From the NCBI GenBank assembly GCA_026261815.1, contig JAMPIT010000230.1, positions 40,818,501-40,882,500 of the forward strand: a stretch of DNA of 64,000 nucleotides, in the 5' to 3' direction. Below, one piece after another: positions 1 through 12,296 of this stretch. A model generated the notes under the pieces. It did no database searches and was not told the origin of the DNA. It saw only the letters and a list, made by a program, of their open reading frames with translations. Origin of the DNA: Monarcha castaneiventris obscurior (taxonomy: Eukaryota > Chordata > Aves > Passeriformes > Monarchidae). The first letter of the stretch is position 1. Every line of letters starts with the position of its first letter. The position numbers and the translations under genes are program-made.

Positions 1-227
1 ATTGTGGTCCAATGCAGTTGGTGACCCCAGTCAGATGATGAATACATCCTTCTCTGACTCATCTTTATTCCTGAAGCCTCTTTTCCTCTGAACTGGTCTG
101 TGGGATCTCTGTGCAGTTGGATCACTTCTACAAGGATCACTGCTGATGCTGGCAGCCTTCAAGTGGGATTGTGACTGTACTCCAGGGTGAAAACAAACCT
201 TGCCTTGAAAAATACATCATCATGAAA

Positions 228-256
228 TAAAAAACCAAACCAAACCAAACCAAACA
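228..256. repeat. (AAACC)n-type microsatellite
   Basis: About four to five copies of AACCA in an A-rich context. Confidence 0.75.
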
Positions 257-810
257 CAATTGTGTGAATCTGGGAACTGCTCTTCTTGGAACTGGCTTCA
301 GAACAACTGATGATCACATCCAGAAAGTTTGTGACTCTAAGTTATGAGAGTGGAAAAATTCCTTTCATTTCAAGAAGTCCCATTCTCTATAATGGCCTAA
401 TGCAAAGGCTCCAGGAATCAGAGAGAAGTATTTACTGACTCTAATGAAAGGAAGGCAGAGGCACTGAAGGCTGTAAGGTAATATTTTTTTAATTTGACCC
501 AATGAATTTAGACAAAGAAAAATATATTTCTTTTAAGGAAGGAAATGTGCTCATTATCTGACATGGCTCACTCTAAACACTGAGCCACTGTGATCAGAAC
601 CCATGCCATTATTACTGACATGAATAAAAAACAAGAGCATGAGGCAGACATAATTCTCAATGTTTTTTGCATACAACCATAACAATGGATGCATGGAAAA
701 AAACCTAACCAGACACAGTTCAGAAACAGCTGACATAAATAATTATTTCAAGTCTTGTAGAAAAAAAAATGTTGTCACTCTTAATGAAAAATAGTAACAT
801 CTCTGTTTTT

Positions 811-838
811 GGGGGGAATAGGGGGTGGATGGGGGGTG
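811..838 (+). repeat. G-rich tract
   Basis: G6, G5 and G6 runs separated by short A/T spacers, with a GG between the last two. It is a possible G-quadruplex former on the plus strand. Confidence 0.6.
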
Positions 839-3800
839 TGACACACAACAGCCTCCAAAACTGCATCCTCACTATTAAAAAAGTCTCTGAAATGCATAAG
901 AAGAAGATGGAAACACAAACCCTGCTATGTTCAGAGATGTTGTGTGGATTAATATGGTCCTTGAACCACAGCCCTATACAACAGAACTCTCTCAAAGACA
1001 ACTTTTCAGGCCAGTGGTCCTTGGCCTTGTCTTCATGCCCATCTAGATGAGCCTCTTCAGCAAAGTGAGTTTCTCTGGACTTCTGTCCTGAACAGGTGTG
1101 TTCCTACAACAGGGCTCTAGGAAAGATATCTTTATAGCTCTCTTTCAACTGTGTTTTCCCAGCTGTCTCCACATGAGTGGGATCAAATGCCATTTGCAAA
1201 ATGGGAAAAATAGGGCAGAAGCCTATTTAGAAACACCCGAGCTCCTTAAAGTGCTGCATCTGCACTGACACCAACTCTGTCCTTTCTCAGTGACCCAATA
1301 CCATTTAAAGAGTTTTCACTGCAGCCTTTTCAAATGTCACAACTGTCAATGGCTCTAACTTTAGCTCTGATCACAAGCCAGACTGAATTGCCACTAAAGG
1401 ATGTGGTAAAATCAATCCCCACACCAAGCAGGTCCCAGTTAAATATGTGAAGAGAACATCATCCATGGCAGCAGATGCCCCACAGATGACTTCCCCAGGT
1501 ACATCTGCATCCAGAGCCCTCCACTGACAATGAGTAGTTTTTAGGCATTTGCAGTGCACAAGGGTGGCAGTTGCTTGTTTTGGGATAGATGGGTGAAACC
1601 CCACTCTCACCTAAAGGAGCCTGGCTAAAACCTTGCAAAGATCCCACAGAGCATTTCTTCCTTTAAGGCATCTTGAGACATTCACAGAAGAAGGTGGTTC
1701 CTGCTGGGAGAAGAGGAAAGGATGAAATCCTTGGGAGAACATGAATTAATTCATAATTAAGCAGGGTACTTACTAGCAATGACTAAAGTAACAGAAACAA
1801 TTAAAGACATCTCTTCAGAAAGTTCTTTACAGAACAGTTCCAATTAATCCATGCAGCAAAAATGTTTTTAGGATTAATCTTTGAATACAGCCATAGTTTA
1901 CTACCAATTTATTACCTGTTCTGGTGGGTAAGGTTGCACAATACATAGAAGAAGTTACTCTTTTACCACATGAGGTCAATGAAGAGGCATAAATAATTTG
2001 TTTTTTAATTATTGATGAGCCTCTTGCTCATCAACATTTCTGTGCTATGCAAAATTAGACCACTTACTCATATGCCCACCTCTCACCTAGAGCTAATAAA
2101 AGGCCTGGCAGCAGCAGACAGCAAATCAGGGTTAGATGTGTGGGGGTGGAGAGGAGCAGGGATCATCAGCTCCATGGTCTCACCCACGCAGTGTCTGGAG
2201 TACAAAAGCACCCAGGGCACACACCAGCCCTGACACAGGGACTCATCCATAGCACCAGCCCCAGGTGGCCTCACAGGATGTCTCCTTAGGCATAGCCAGA
2301 CCTTCCTCTCTGCTCTACCTCGATCCCAGCTGATAGTTCTGCATGGCTGAGCATCCTTGTATTGCATGTTTGAGGTTCAGGGGCAAGTCCACGGGAACAG
2401 AACATTCCCCAGGCTTTGGCCAATCTTCTCTGGTGCAAACACAGCCATCAAGAAGAGCTGGGGTGGGTGGCTGCCTCCAGTGACCAAGCTGACCTCCCAG
2501 CCCAATCAGGCTGCCAGGGAGAGGCTTCATTCCCCAGAGCCACACCAGGTGTCTGCCTGACACCTTCACCAGAGGTGTCCATCCCACTTGGCACAAGTCC
2601 TTCATGTTCCCTCAGAGCTTCATTTGGGCCCCATGTACCACATGGGGAGCTGCAACCCCCTTCCAAACCCTCCATCTGGACTTGGCAGGAAGTGCATTTT
2701 CCTGTAGGACTTTGTACCATGTATATTTCTCATCAGGAACTAAAAGTAATTGCTATTTACAGAGCAGCCAAGCTGCAGAGGGCTTTTACAAACAACCAAG
2801 GATGAAAACACACCCACCCAAAGTGTTTATGGCTTTAGTGGGAGCACACAAACTGTCTGCTGAGCTGGCTGAGGTTTCCAAGGGGGAACCAGTGCCTCCT
2901 CACCAGGGCATGACATTTTGCTGTGCTTCAGGGCAATGGGTGCACTGTGGCACTCAGCCTGGAGTTTCCCATGGCATCCTCCAGGGCTGCCCGAGTCTGC
3001 TCCACAAGCCCAAAAACTGCCCCACACCTGGACTGCTTCTCTGCAGGCAAGCTGTGGGGCCAGGCATCTCAGCACCCCCAGGCCCACCTCCCCAGCCCCC
3101 CACCCTGGCAAGGCAGGTTTTTACAGAGACTTTGGAAGTGGCTTTGGTAATAATATGCACAGCAATGACTGAGAATTCTCTCTCTGCACCTCCAGATTGT
3201 AAAGCCTAAATTGTATTGCATTCTCCCTCTTCTGCTCCTCTAAGAAGAATCCCAGCAATCACCAGCACAGTGGTGCTTTCTGTTTTCTGATGAGCCTGTG
3301 GAGGAAGCTAAACTGCAGAATGAATGGAAATTTAGCACCCAGGCAGAAGAGTTTCTCTGCTTTTTTTAATATGAACTGTATTTTGATTAACGTGGCCAGA
3401 TCCGTCCCCCAACAGACAGGGGAGTGCTGAGCTGCACCAACGGAGCCAACAAGCAGCAGCTGCCTTCCTGTTATTTTCATCTCTTTAAAGCCTCCCACAC
3501 CTCTCATGCAGACATGCATTTGAACTCTGCTTGATTCACCAGTGTAAAAGTGGGGGGGAAAATGGACTTTGACTGATGCTATAAATAGTTCACAGCCAGT
3601 TATGGGTGAAAATCAGAGAAAAACAATCTCCAGCCTCTGTGTGTTAAGCTGAAGTGGTTTATCAGGAGAGGAAGAAGTAAACATTTGGAGTGAGGAGGAG
3701 AAGGCGAGAAGAGGGACCAGTGTGCTGACACTACACTGAAGACACTGAAGAGGTAAATGTCTGGGGATGGGAGCCCTCTCATGGGACACTCACTTGGAGA

Positions 3801-4023
3801 CATTACCAGGGCTAGGACAATACAGGTTGGCCAAGGGTGTATCCCAGCAATTCCCAGTGGCCCAGGCTTTGCCATCCAGCCTCACTCTGTGCAGTGCAGC
3901 AGGACTGTTTGTGAGGGCTGTCAGGCCCTACTCCCATGGGGAACAAACAGCTCTCCCTGGGGGAAGAAGCTGGTGCAGTGTCGTGGAACAAAACTTTTGG
4001 AGCCTGAACACAGCTCAGGACTT

Positions 4024-4058
4024 GACAGCTCAGAGGTGACAGCTCAGAGGTGACAGCT
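4024..4058 (+). repeat. 14-bp tandem repeat, 2.5 copies
   Basis: The unit GACAGCTCAGAGGT occurs twice perfectly, followed by a partial third copy (GACAGCT). Confidence 0.85.
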
Positions 4059-4777
4059 TATCTAGGGACTGTTACAGGAAATGATAAGTTATCAGTAACT
4101 TTTCCAGGGACATATCTCATGGCATCTAGCAAAGGATCACACACCTTGGGCATTCTACAGGTGTAAAACCCCTTAGGAGCTGCCCCAACCTGTACCCACA
4201 TCCCTCCTGCTCAGAGTAGGATCTCACCACTGCTCCCCTTCACTCACACATCTAATGAGCCTGACTGGGGAAGGACCAATGGAAACCTGAAGACAGAACC
4301 CAGTGGAACAGGCAGATCCATCGAGTGTTGCTGAACATTATTGGCAAAAACTTTTTATTAGCAAAAGCTAACTTTCAGAATGAGTTTATGTTTGAAAACA
4401 TGATTCTACCATATGGCCTGCTCCAGTAAGAAACGTAGCAAGCTATTAAGCTGCAGCTATAGTCAGGAGCAGCAAGATTGGCTTGTTGGGGATGGACAAT
4501 GCACAGCAAGGATTTTGATAACACCTTTCATTAAAACCAAAATATTTATTTTCTGAATACACAGTAGAACAAGTATTTGTGTTGTTTCTTTCTGGCCATT
4601 TCATAGCCATGAAGATCAGTTTTCTGCCTGTATTTGAAATATAGCCAGTCTAGGGTAGTTTTCAGAGTCCCAGAAATGTTGGCTGAGCACCACTGGTGCC
4701 AACATTCAGCAGTTCCACATCTCTGATTCTTCCTCAGACACTGGTCTTAACCAAACATTTAACTTACAGCTTCTCAG

Positions 4778-4862
4778 TAACCTCTTCCAGTGTGGAGAAA
4801 TTTCTTCCTTAATGTCCATTCTGAACCTCTCATGCCACAATTTCTGGACATTCTCCCAGCTC
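4778..4862 (-). mobile_element. Short degraded CR1 LINE fragment
   Basis: The plus strand reads like the reverse complement of the conserved CR1 3' region (aaatttcttccttaatgtcc, then aacctctcatgccacaattt). It is heavily diverged and lacks the tail. Confidence 0.45.
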
Positions 4863-6834
4863 AGACAAGAGTTCTAGGAGCAGAATGCAAAGATCTAAGT
4901 CCAATACAGCAGGTCAGACCATTTTTTCATGAGTGCCTTAAATTTCTTACATCTAAATTGCAGGTACCTAAGTAAGTAGTCAGATCATTTAAATGCCTAG
5001 TGAGGTGTCCATAGTTGGAAAATAGCAAAAGTGAATATAGGAGACTAAATTCAGGTGCTTACTGCAAATATATCGGTCACTACAAACAGAATATGAAATG
5101 TTTCACATTGTTCAATATTTCCATTCTGTTGGTTTGCTTCATCGATCCCAAGATTCCTACAGGTTTAACATCAGGACCTGGGGAGTGCAGCTCTTCCACA
5201 GGTGGCACCAGCCTTTGGGATCATCTTTCACTGACCAGTGGTTCAGCTCAGTTAGTTCCACAGAAAGGGGCTGACCAGCAAAGGGGCTCAGCTCCTGTGG
5301 CTCCTCTCTTGCAGACTTCCATGACATTTCCAGGCAAATATCAGGCCCGAAGTACAGCAATTCCAGGCAAAGACCATCCCAGAAGTACAGTGAAGGAGAA
5401 GGTCACTTTGCACTCATTATTGATGCTGCAGCTGCAATTACTGATGAGACTAAATAGAAATATTAGGCTCAGAACAAGGATTGCCGGGGAAGACCCTCAA
5501 CAAACAATGAGCAGATAGCTCAAATTAGCTTACAAGCTCGAAAGGCAGAGGTATCCCTGGGGGAGGGAAGCCCATTCAACCTAAACAACAGATGATGTAT
5601 GAAAAGTGAACACTTGCAAGCAGAGACCACCCTCTCCACATAGTTTTGCACCTCAATTAGACAGAGATGATAAGAAACACAGAAGTGTGAGCAAACTGCA
5701 ATGAAAAGGAATGGATTGATTATTTAGATTTGTTGTGATAATGAAGCTTGCAAATACAGCTTGTCTCCCACTCTCTCATCCCTGGGACACTTATGGGACT
5801 CTGGGACTAGGATTGGATACCAGTTGCATTTAACAAGATACTTCATATGCTGTTTGGATTTCACAGTGTTTGTGCAAACATGAGATTAATTAAAGGGAAA
5901 GATGGCGAGAAGGTGCTAACAGTTTGCTTTTTTAAAAAAATAGTCTTGCATTCTGGTTCTTTCAAAGACTCAAGTAAATCTCCTTATCTCAGTCTACAGT
6001 GGCTCCAGTGATGTGGTTCTGTTGTGGCATCAGCAAAAATCTATTAAATTTTCCTTGTCCCGGGAGGCTGCATCACTCCCTGCTCTGCTGAAGGAATTTG
6101 GATCCAGGGCATGCATACAGACAGCAGCACAAGCCTTCCTAAACACAGGAAGTGCAGGATGAGCTGTTCTGTTCACAGGGAGCACCAGCCTCCAGTCTGG
6201 CCTGGATCTGCAGCACAGAAACCTCTTGGAAGAGCCTAAATGGTTTGGTTGCCCCATACCTGTTTGTTTAATGGAGCTGGTGAATAAGATGGTGCCAGCA
6301 AACCTTGAGACAACTCCAACTTACGGGGCAGTGGGGGCCACGTGTGGGCTGTGAGGAACGGGAAACAGCTCTGAGCTCAGGGAGGAGCTGCCAGCACTCC
6401 CCATAAAGTCAATAACTGGCAGCAGCTTCACTGCTGGGGCAGCAGAGCTGATACCAGCTCGTGCACATCCCACCTGAATCATCACATGCTGAAACACTGG
6501 GTAAGATACAACTCATCTTGAAGGTTAAAACTGAGGTGAGGAAATTTTCCAACAAGCACTTGTTTTTCTACTGTCACTGCCAGTGGTGCACACCCCATAA
6601 TTAGATGACCTGATATTTTTTGGCACTGAAGAATAGTTTGCTCTGACTTTCTGAATAGTAATTTTAAGTCCCTTAGGACTGGCTTGGCTTTGTTGCTTTG
6701 CAGTCTGTGCCACTGCAACTCATTTAAAAACTACATTGCCTTAGTGCACACAGGAGAGCTGAACTGCATCTGTCCATGCTAAGTACATACATGGGTCTCA
6801 TGCTTTTGTTAGCAATATATTACCAGCAAAAATA

Positions 6835-6937
6835 TTTTTTTTTCTTTTCTTTTCTTTTCTTTTCTTTTCTTTTCTTTTCTTTTCTTTTCTTTTCTTTTCT
6901 TTTCTTTTCTTTTCTTTTCTTTTCTTTTTCTCTTTTC
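6835..6937. repeat. (TTTTC)n microsatellite
   Basis: About 18-19 near-perfect copies of TTTCT on the plus strand, abutting the 3' end of the CR1 copy that starts at 6938. It is a pure polypyrimidine/polypurine tract of about 100 bp. Confidence 0.95.
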
Positions 6938-7985
6938 AGATCACAGAATATGCTGAGTTGGAAGAAAACCACAAGGATCATTGAGTCCATCTTCTGGCTC
7001 TGCACAGGATCATCCCCAGGAGTCACACCATGTGCCTGAGAGCACTGTCCAAATGCTTCTTGAACTCTGTCAGGCTGGTGTTGTGATCACTTCCCTGGGG
7101 AGCCTGTTCCAGTGCCCAACCATCCTCTGGGTGAAGAATGTTTCTTTAATATTCAACCTAAACCTCTCCTGACAAAACCTCAGGCCATTCCCTCAAGTCC
7201 TGTCACTGGTCACCAGAGAGAAGAGATCAGTGCCTGCCCCTTCTCTTCCCCTGCTGAGGAAGCTATGACTGCAATGAGGCCTCCCCTCAGTCTCCCTTCT
7301 CCAGGCTGAACAGACCAAGTGACCCCAGCCACTCCTCACCAGGCTTCCCCTCAAGGCCCTTCACCATCTTTGTTGCCCTCCTCTGGACACTCTCTAACAG
7401 TTTAATGTCTTTTTTACATTGTGGCACCCAAAACTGCCCCCAGCACTCGAGGTGAGGCTGCCCCAGTGCAGAGCAGAGCAGCACAATCCCCTCCCTTGCC
7501 CGGCTGCCGATGCTGTGCCTGATGCCCCCAGGGCAGGGTTGGCCCTCCTGGCTGCCAGGGCACTGCTGGCTCATGTTCAGCTTGTCAATGACCAGGATCC
7601 CCAGGTCCCTTTCTGCAGCACTGCTCTCCAGCCTCTCATTCCCCAGTCTGTCTGTACATCCAGGGTTGCCCCATTCCAGGTGCAGAATCCATCATTTTCC
7701 CTTGTTAAACTTCATACAGTTGGTGATTGTCCATCTCTAATTTGTCAAGGTCTCTCTGCAGGGCCTCAAGGCAATTCACACATCCTCCAAATTCTGTATC
7801 ATCTCCAAACTTAGTATCCCTTCCAGTTCTGCTTCCAAGTCATTTATGAAGATGTTGAAAAGCACAGGGCCTAAGATGGAGCCCTGTGGAACCCCACTAG
7901 TGACAGGTGCCAGTCTGATGTTATTTAGGCCCAAAAGCTTTCCTGTGCCACAGCAGGGCGGCCCTTCCAGGATGTGAGACATTTG
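6938..7985 (-). mobile_element. CR1 LINE, 3' kilobase with reverse-transcriptase remnant
   Basis: The 3' end is at 6938 (gene-strand end CCAACTCAGCATATTCTGTG). The 3' UTR-like region is followed upstream by coding remnants. The minus strand at 7982-7776 still reads [20 protein letters not shown], the conserved end of the CR1 reverse transcriptase. The 7574-7287 frame contains the downstream QRRATKMVKGLEG and LGLFSLEK motifs. It is 5'-truncated, frameshifted and not functional. Confidence 0.9.
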
Positions 7986-8839
7986 TGTCTGGAGGGCTCA
8001 CCCCAGGCTGCACTGGGATCAGTTTGGAGTTGAAAGCACAACCCTGCTGTCACCTCCTGGTGACAGGAAAGTGTTTGGCTGGAGAGGAGCACACATTCTC
8101 TGGAGCTTCATGTGCTCCTGCAGTCCTCCAGTACAAGCTGTGTCTTACAGTCACTGCTTTCCCAGTCACAGCCACTTATCCCAGTCCCTCAGGTGAAGAG
8201 CTGCCTTGGAAAAGCCTGCCCTCCACTTTCCTTTGCATTACTCTTGCTGTGGAGATGGTACATCTGCATTCAATCCCTTCATGCATGGTCCCTTGGTCTG
8301 ACTTTGCAGAAGAACATGCAAAAATGTATATTTCTACACACAAGGATTTTTTTTAAAAGTGTGTCTTCGCACGGATACTGTAAGAAATTAGAAATTACAT
8401 GTACAAGGTAAATTTTAGTTAACTTTTAATATGGTTACTTAGTCTGTGAACCTGGGGCTAGATTTCATGAGATCCAATGTCTAGCCTGTAAAATCCTCCG
8501 AGGTTGATCAGTTTAAGCTTGGCTTTTGAATACTTGAACCTGCAAAGTGCAAAAATGGTCAGATCCTGCCCTGCTGTTTCCTATTTTAAACACAAAGTAA
8601 AACTGAACAAAGTAGAGTGGGAAAAAGGCAGCTGAGGACAAGCAGGTTACATTAATGTGAAATAAAATCTATCTGCCAGCTCTGAAATGAAGTAGCCATG
8701 CATCTTCTGCTTCTCACAGGAGAAAAAATGCTGGAATTCCATGTGCTGAACAGAACCCAAGCACCGTTGCTGTCACACCAAACCTGCAGTGCCTGACAAC
8801 AGGGATCACTGACCTGGCTGGCAGTTAGAGTGAGGTACT

Positions 8840-8957
8840 GAAGGAAAAAAAGAAGGAAAGAAAAAAAAAAAAGAAAAAAAGAAAAAAGAATAAAAAAAAA
8901 GAAAAACCATTAAAACAAGGGAGAGGGAAAAAAAAAGAAAAAAAGAGAGAAGAAAGC
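8840..8957 (+). repeat. A/G-rich polypurine tract
   Basis: About 118 bp that is almost all A and G on the plus strand, with only a few C or T, arranged as interrupted A runs and GA repeats. Confidence 0.85.
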
Positions 8958-10964
8958 TGAGCTGTTTTGAAGATATTATCACCTTTTAGAATTTTGTCTG
9001 TCAACAGCTTTCTGGAGATGTTAACACAACCTGTGCTGGATACGAACTGCCAGGAAGGCACAGATGTGATCAGTCACAGATCCTGTCAGGCACACATTAC
9101 ATTCCAAGTGAACCTCCCATATTTCACTGTAGCTACTTTTGGGTACATACCGGATGCAGGATGAAGTTTTTCTCTGTGCAACTCCTTCCACAAAACTTTC
9201 TTTTCCTCCATCAATCTAATAATGTATTGTACCTGATTTCTCTGCTTCTTGCTGGCTTTTGCACTAAGCTCACTGGCCACGACACACCCAGCAAGTCACT
9301 GACAATAATTCAGTTTATTATTAAATGACTGGCAGCCACTGCCACAGGAAGGCAAACAGAGACAGATGAAAGGAGAACACAGAGGCAGAGGTTGATGGAT
9401 CCTCAGCACAGATCATCCTTGCATTTCAAAATGTGAGGTCTGTATGTCCTGCTGGCCCCTTACAAAATATTCTCAGTACCAAGAGTGCACAGCAGCAGGC
9501 ACAGCAAGCAGGGGATTACTTAAGACAGCTAAGGATGGGGCTTAAAATTAAATTCTGCCCTTAATCAGGGAATGAAAGCCTAGCTGCAGGCAACTGGCAG
9601 GCTCTTTCCTCAGGAAAAAATTCAGTGCCTGCATTCCTCTTCTGAAGATTATGCTCCTGAATTTCTTATTTCAAGAGAGTTGCTTATCTTTTCAGCGGGG
9701 TTAAAGCAGACTCACCAAGTGTGTGGGGCATCTTTATCTCCCCCATCTCCCTCCAACCTTACTCTCCTGAGAGTTCATCTATCTGATTTTGTCAGGTCGC
9801 TCTCTCTGATGATGCCCAAGCTGAGCTTTCAATGCAGTCCTTAGCTACAAACACTTGCTAGGTTTGCTACCCACATCCATCCTGGTTTTACAGTCTCTTC
9901 CCTTGTTCCCACCAACCTGCAGCACGAAGCCATGTCTCTCCTGTCAGAACTGTCAGAACTGCTTCTCTGCAAATTCCTCAGTGCCTCCTTCCTCGGTTGC
10001 TCATCTCCACACCATGCCCCCAGTGCCTGCAGTGCTGGGCTGCTTGCACTCCTTACACACATCTTTCTCCTCACTCCCTCATCGTACCTCTCTCTCCATC
10101 AGTTTTTAGGTGTTGCCCTCGGTGCAGCACAGCTCTAACAATGTGCCCAGGCCTCAGCTGTCAGGCATTTACTCTCTTCTCCTCCAAACCCCTTTCTGAG
10201 CAGTCCCTTCTTCTCCAGGACCTCACACACACTTGTCCTGCGTCAAGTTTCATTTAAAGTCCACAGTCTGTGGGATGAATCTTGCAGCATACTGACATCT
10301 CACAGACTTGTGCTCTCTTGAAGCGGCTACCTACCAGTATAAATTTAAACACACATAAATAGCACTTGGAAAGGTAAGAGTCTGGTTTCAAAAATACTTT
10401 GTAAGTGAAGAACTGGACAATAGTAATGTATTAGGTTTCTTACATGTAAATTAACAGATGAGATACTTTTGTATTTATAAAACAGCAATTATTTTAACCT
10501 GATGATTAATGACTATGAAATTGTTTTGTCAAAATCTCTCTGTGCTTGAAAACATGCAATTACTTTTAATCATCCACAATAAAGCTCATTAAGTGATTCA
10601 TAGAAGATGACCAGTTAAAGCACTGGCTTCAATAAGATCAGATGACATCACCTGATATTTCCGATACAGTCTGCATTTCAGACAAGAGCAAGCTTTGTGT
10701 TCACCTATTTTGGGCATCAGTAAACATGCTAGATCTGACTGGGGGGATGCACAATAGGGGAGCAGGCCACTGCTTTTGCTTATGTATCCACACTGAAGTT
10801 TCAGGACTCCATTTGATTTTTTTTTCTTCCTTCAGAGGAGTGCAGCAAACAGACGGTTTCACCAGCTGGAGCAGTTGCACTGAACTGTAAACAGGTGATG
10901 CCTGAAAGCCTGTCACCGAGTCTCCTGATCAGAAAGAACCAGCAAGCCCTGGAGGACAGGCACG

Positions 10965-10979
10965 CACACACACACAGTG
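10965..10979. repeat. Short (CA)n run
   Basis: Cacacacacaca-type dinucleotide repeat of about 15 bp. Confidence 0.6.
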
Positions 10980-12279
10980 TACACACCCTGGTGCTTGGGT
11001 TATTCAGCTCCTAACTCAGGGCTGGTAACAGTCCACAGCTCCAACAGCCACTGTCTAGGGCACTCAGCAAACTGTGCTTCCTAAAGAGCTCCTTGGCTTT
11101 TCAGCAGTATGAAGAGGCAAAGCCTCCCTGAAACTCTTTCCACGGTGTGTGTAAGGTGGGGGTGGGTGAGTGCCCTCAGCACAGCCTGTAACAGGCAGCA
11201 TCCAGCAGCCACACCATTAAAGGGTCGAATAGCTTCAAATAGCAAGGCTTGAAACATTGTGTCTCTGGTGCTTGCTGTGCCTGCAGGATGATAGCCTTTG
11301 GGCTCACAGCCACGGCCCTATGGATCCAAGATTGTGTGACAAAGAGCCGAAGGACATTTCACGGCACCTTGCTGTGTGGGGGTGAAGTAGCAGGTTAGAA
11401 ACCAACTGGCAATTTCACAGAAAACAATTGATTTTCCCTCTAAGTGCCATACAGGGAAAGCATTTCTCTCTCAACTCGTGATCAAGGGAAATGAAAGATG
11501 AGGGAAGCGAAATAAAATGTTTCTTTCCTATCAAGCTATTTCTCATATGCAGCTCTAAAAGAAAGGAAACATTCCAACAAAGGAAAATTTCAGGCTAGCC
11601 CAAGGAAGAGTATGGTAACTCCAGAGAAGTATCTCCCTTTGGAAAGAGGTGGTGCAATTTTAGAACAAACCAGTGGACAAAAATGCCTTTCTTGCTTGCT
11701 GCAGAGAAAGGCACCATGATTTTGAAATATGTACCATGTAGTAAATTTCTCATTGCCCACTGCCAAATTTTCATGCATATTTTGTGTGGTGCTGGGTAGA
11801 TGTATATTAAGCAGGACTGAGGCACCAAAACTTTAATTTTTGCTGGAAGCTCACTACTGCATGGAACAACAAAAGATTTCAGGCAGGATATGGTGAGAAT
11901 CTGTGGAACATCACTTCAAGAGAGGCCACGTGCAGAAAAGACTGATTCAGCAATGTTGATCTTTCCTCTTGATCTTTTAGAAATAAAAAAGGAACTTTTA
12001 TAAAATGACACTTGCCTATGAATGATGAGTCATTCTGCTTTTCAATAGAGCAGCAAGTTGCCAAGGGACCCTCTTCAAGGTTTTGTTTTGAGTGTCTGAA
12101 TAAAACCCACATTTTTAAAGGTTTTCTACTAGTTAGAAAGGAAGTGAGGAAGGAGATGAAAACAGGTGAAAGCTTGACTTAGCTGACTGTATGACTGTGT
12201 CGCCCAGGGAAATGTGAAGCAAATGATACAGCACAACTTAGTCGATATGAAATTGGTTTAAGTCAATTTTTTGTTAACA

Positions 12280-12296
12280 CCCCCCCCCGCCCCCCC
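12280..12296 (+). repeat. C-rich tract
   Basis: Nine C, one G, seven C (C9-G-C6/7) on the plus strand. The minus strand is therefore G-rich and could form a quadruplex. Confidence 0.7.

Larger units (their letters stand above)
1..6834. other. Intergenic DNA, no gene recognised
   Basis: Open frames here are short or contradictory on both strands and show no protein family I recognise. The GC-richer part around 2050-3200 has overlapping open frames on both strands, typical of low stop-codon density. It contains small repeats listed separately. Conserved non-coding elements cannot be judged from one sequence. Confidence 0.6.

Noticed and set aside
2083..3209. Cluster of overlapping frames, the longest 201 codons on plus at 2604-3209
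   Set aside because: Several frames on both strands are open at once, with low-complexity Pro/Ser/Gly-rich products and no recognisable motif.
5015..5518. 167-codon frame on plus
   Set aside because: No family resemblance, no supporting splice context and a patchwork composition.
6776..7039. Frames through the TTTTC array coding FFSFL or KEKKR repeats
   Set aside because: A pentanucleotide microsatellite is open in most frames; not coding.
7287..7982. Possible host genes in the minus-strand frames
   Set aside because: The motifs ([26 protein letters not shown]) are remnants of the CR1 reverse-transcriptase gene, split by frameshifts.
9280..10260. Possible LTR element or gene (pyrimidine-rich stretch with long plus-strand frames)
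   Set aside because: No terminal repeats, primer-binding site or recognisable protein found. Frames are Ser/Leu/Pro-rich owing to base composition.
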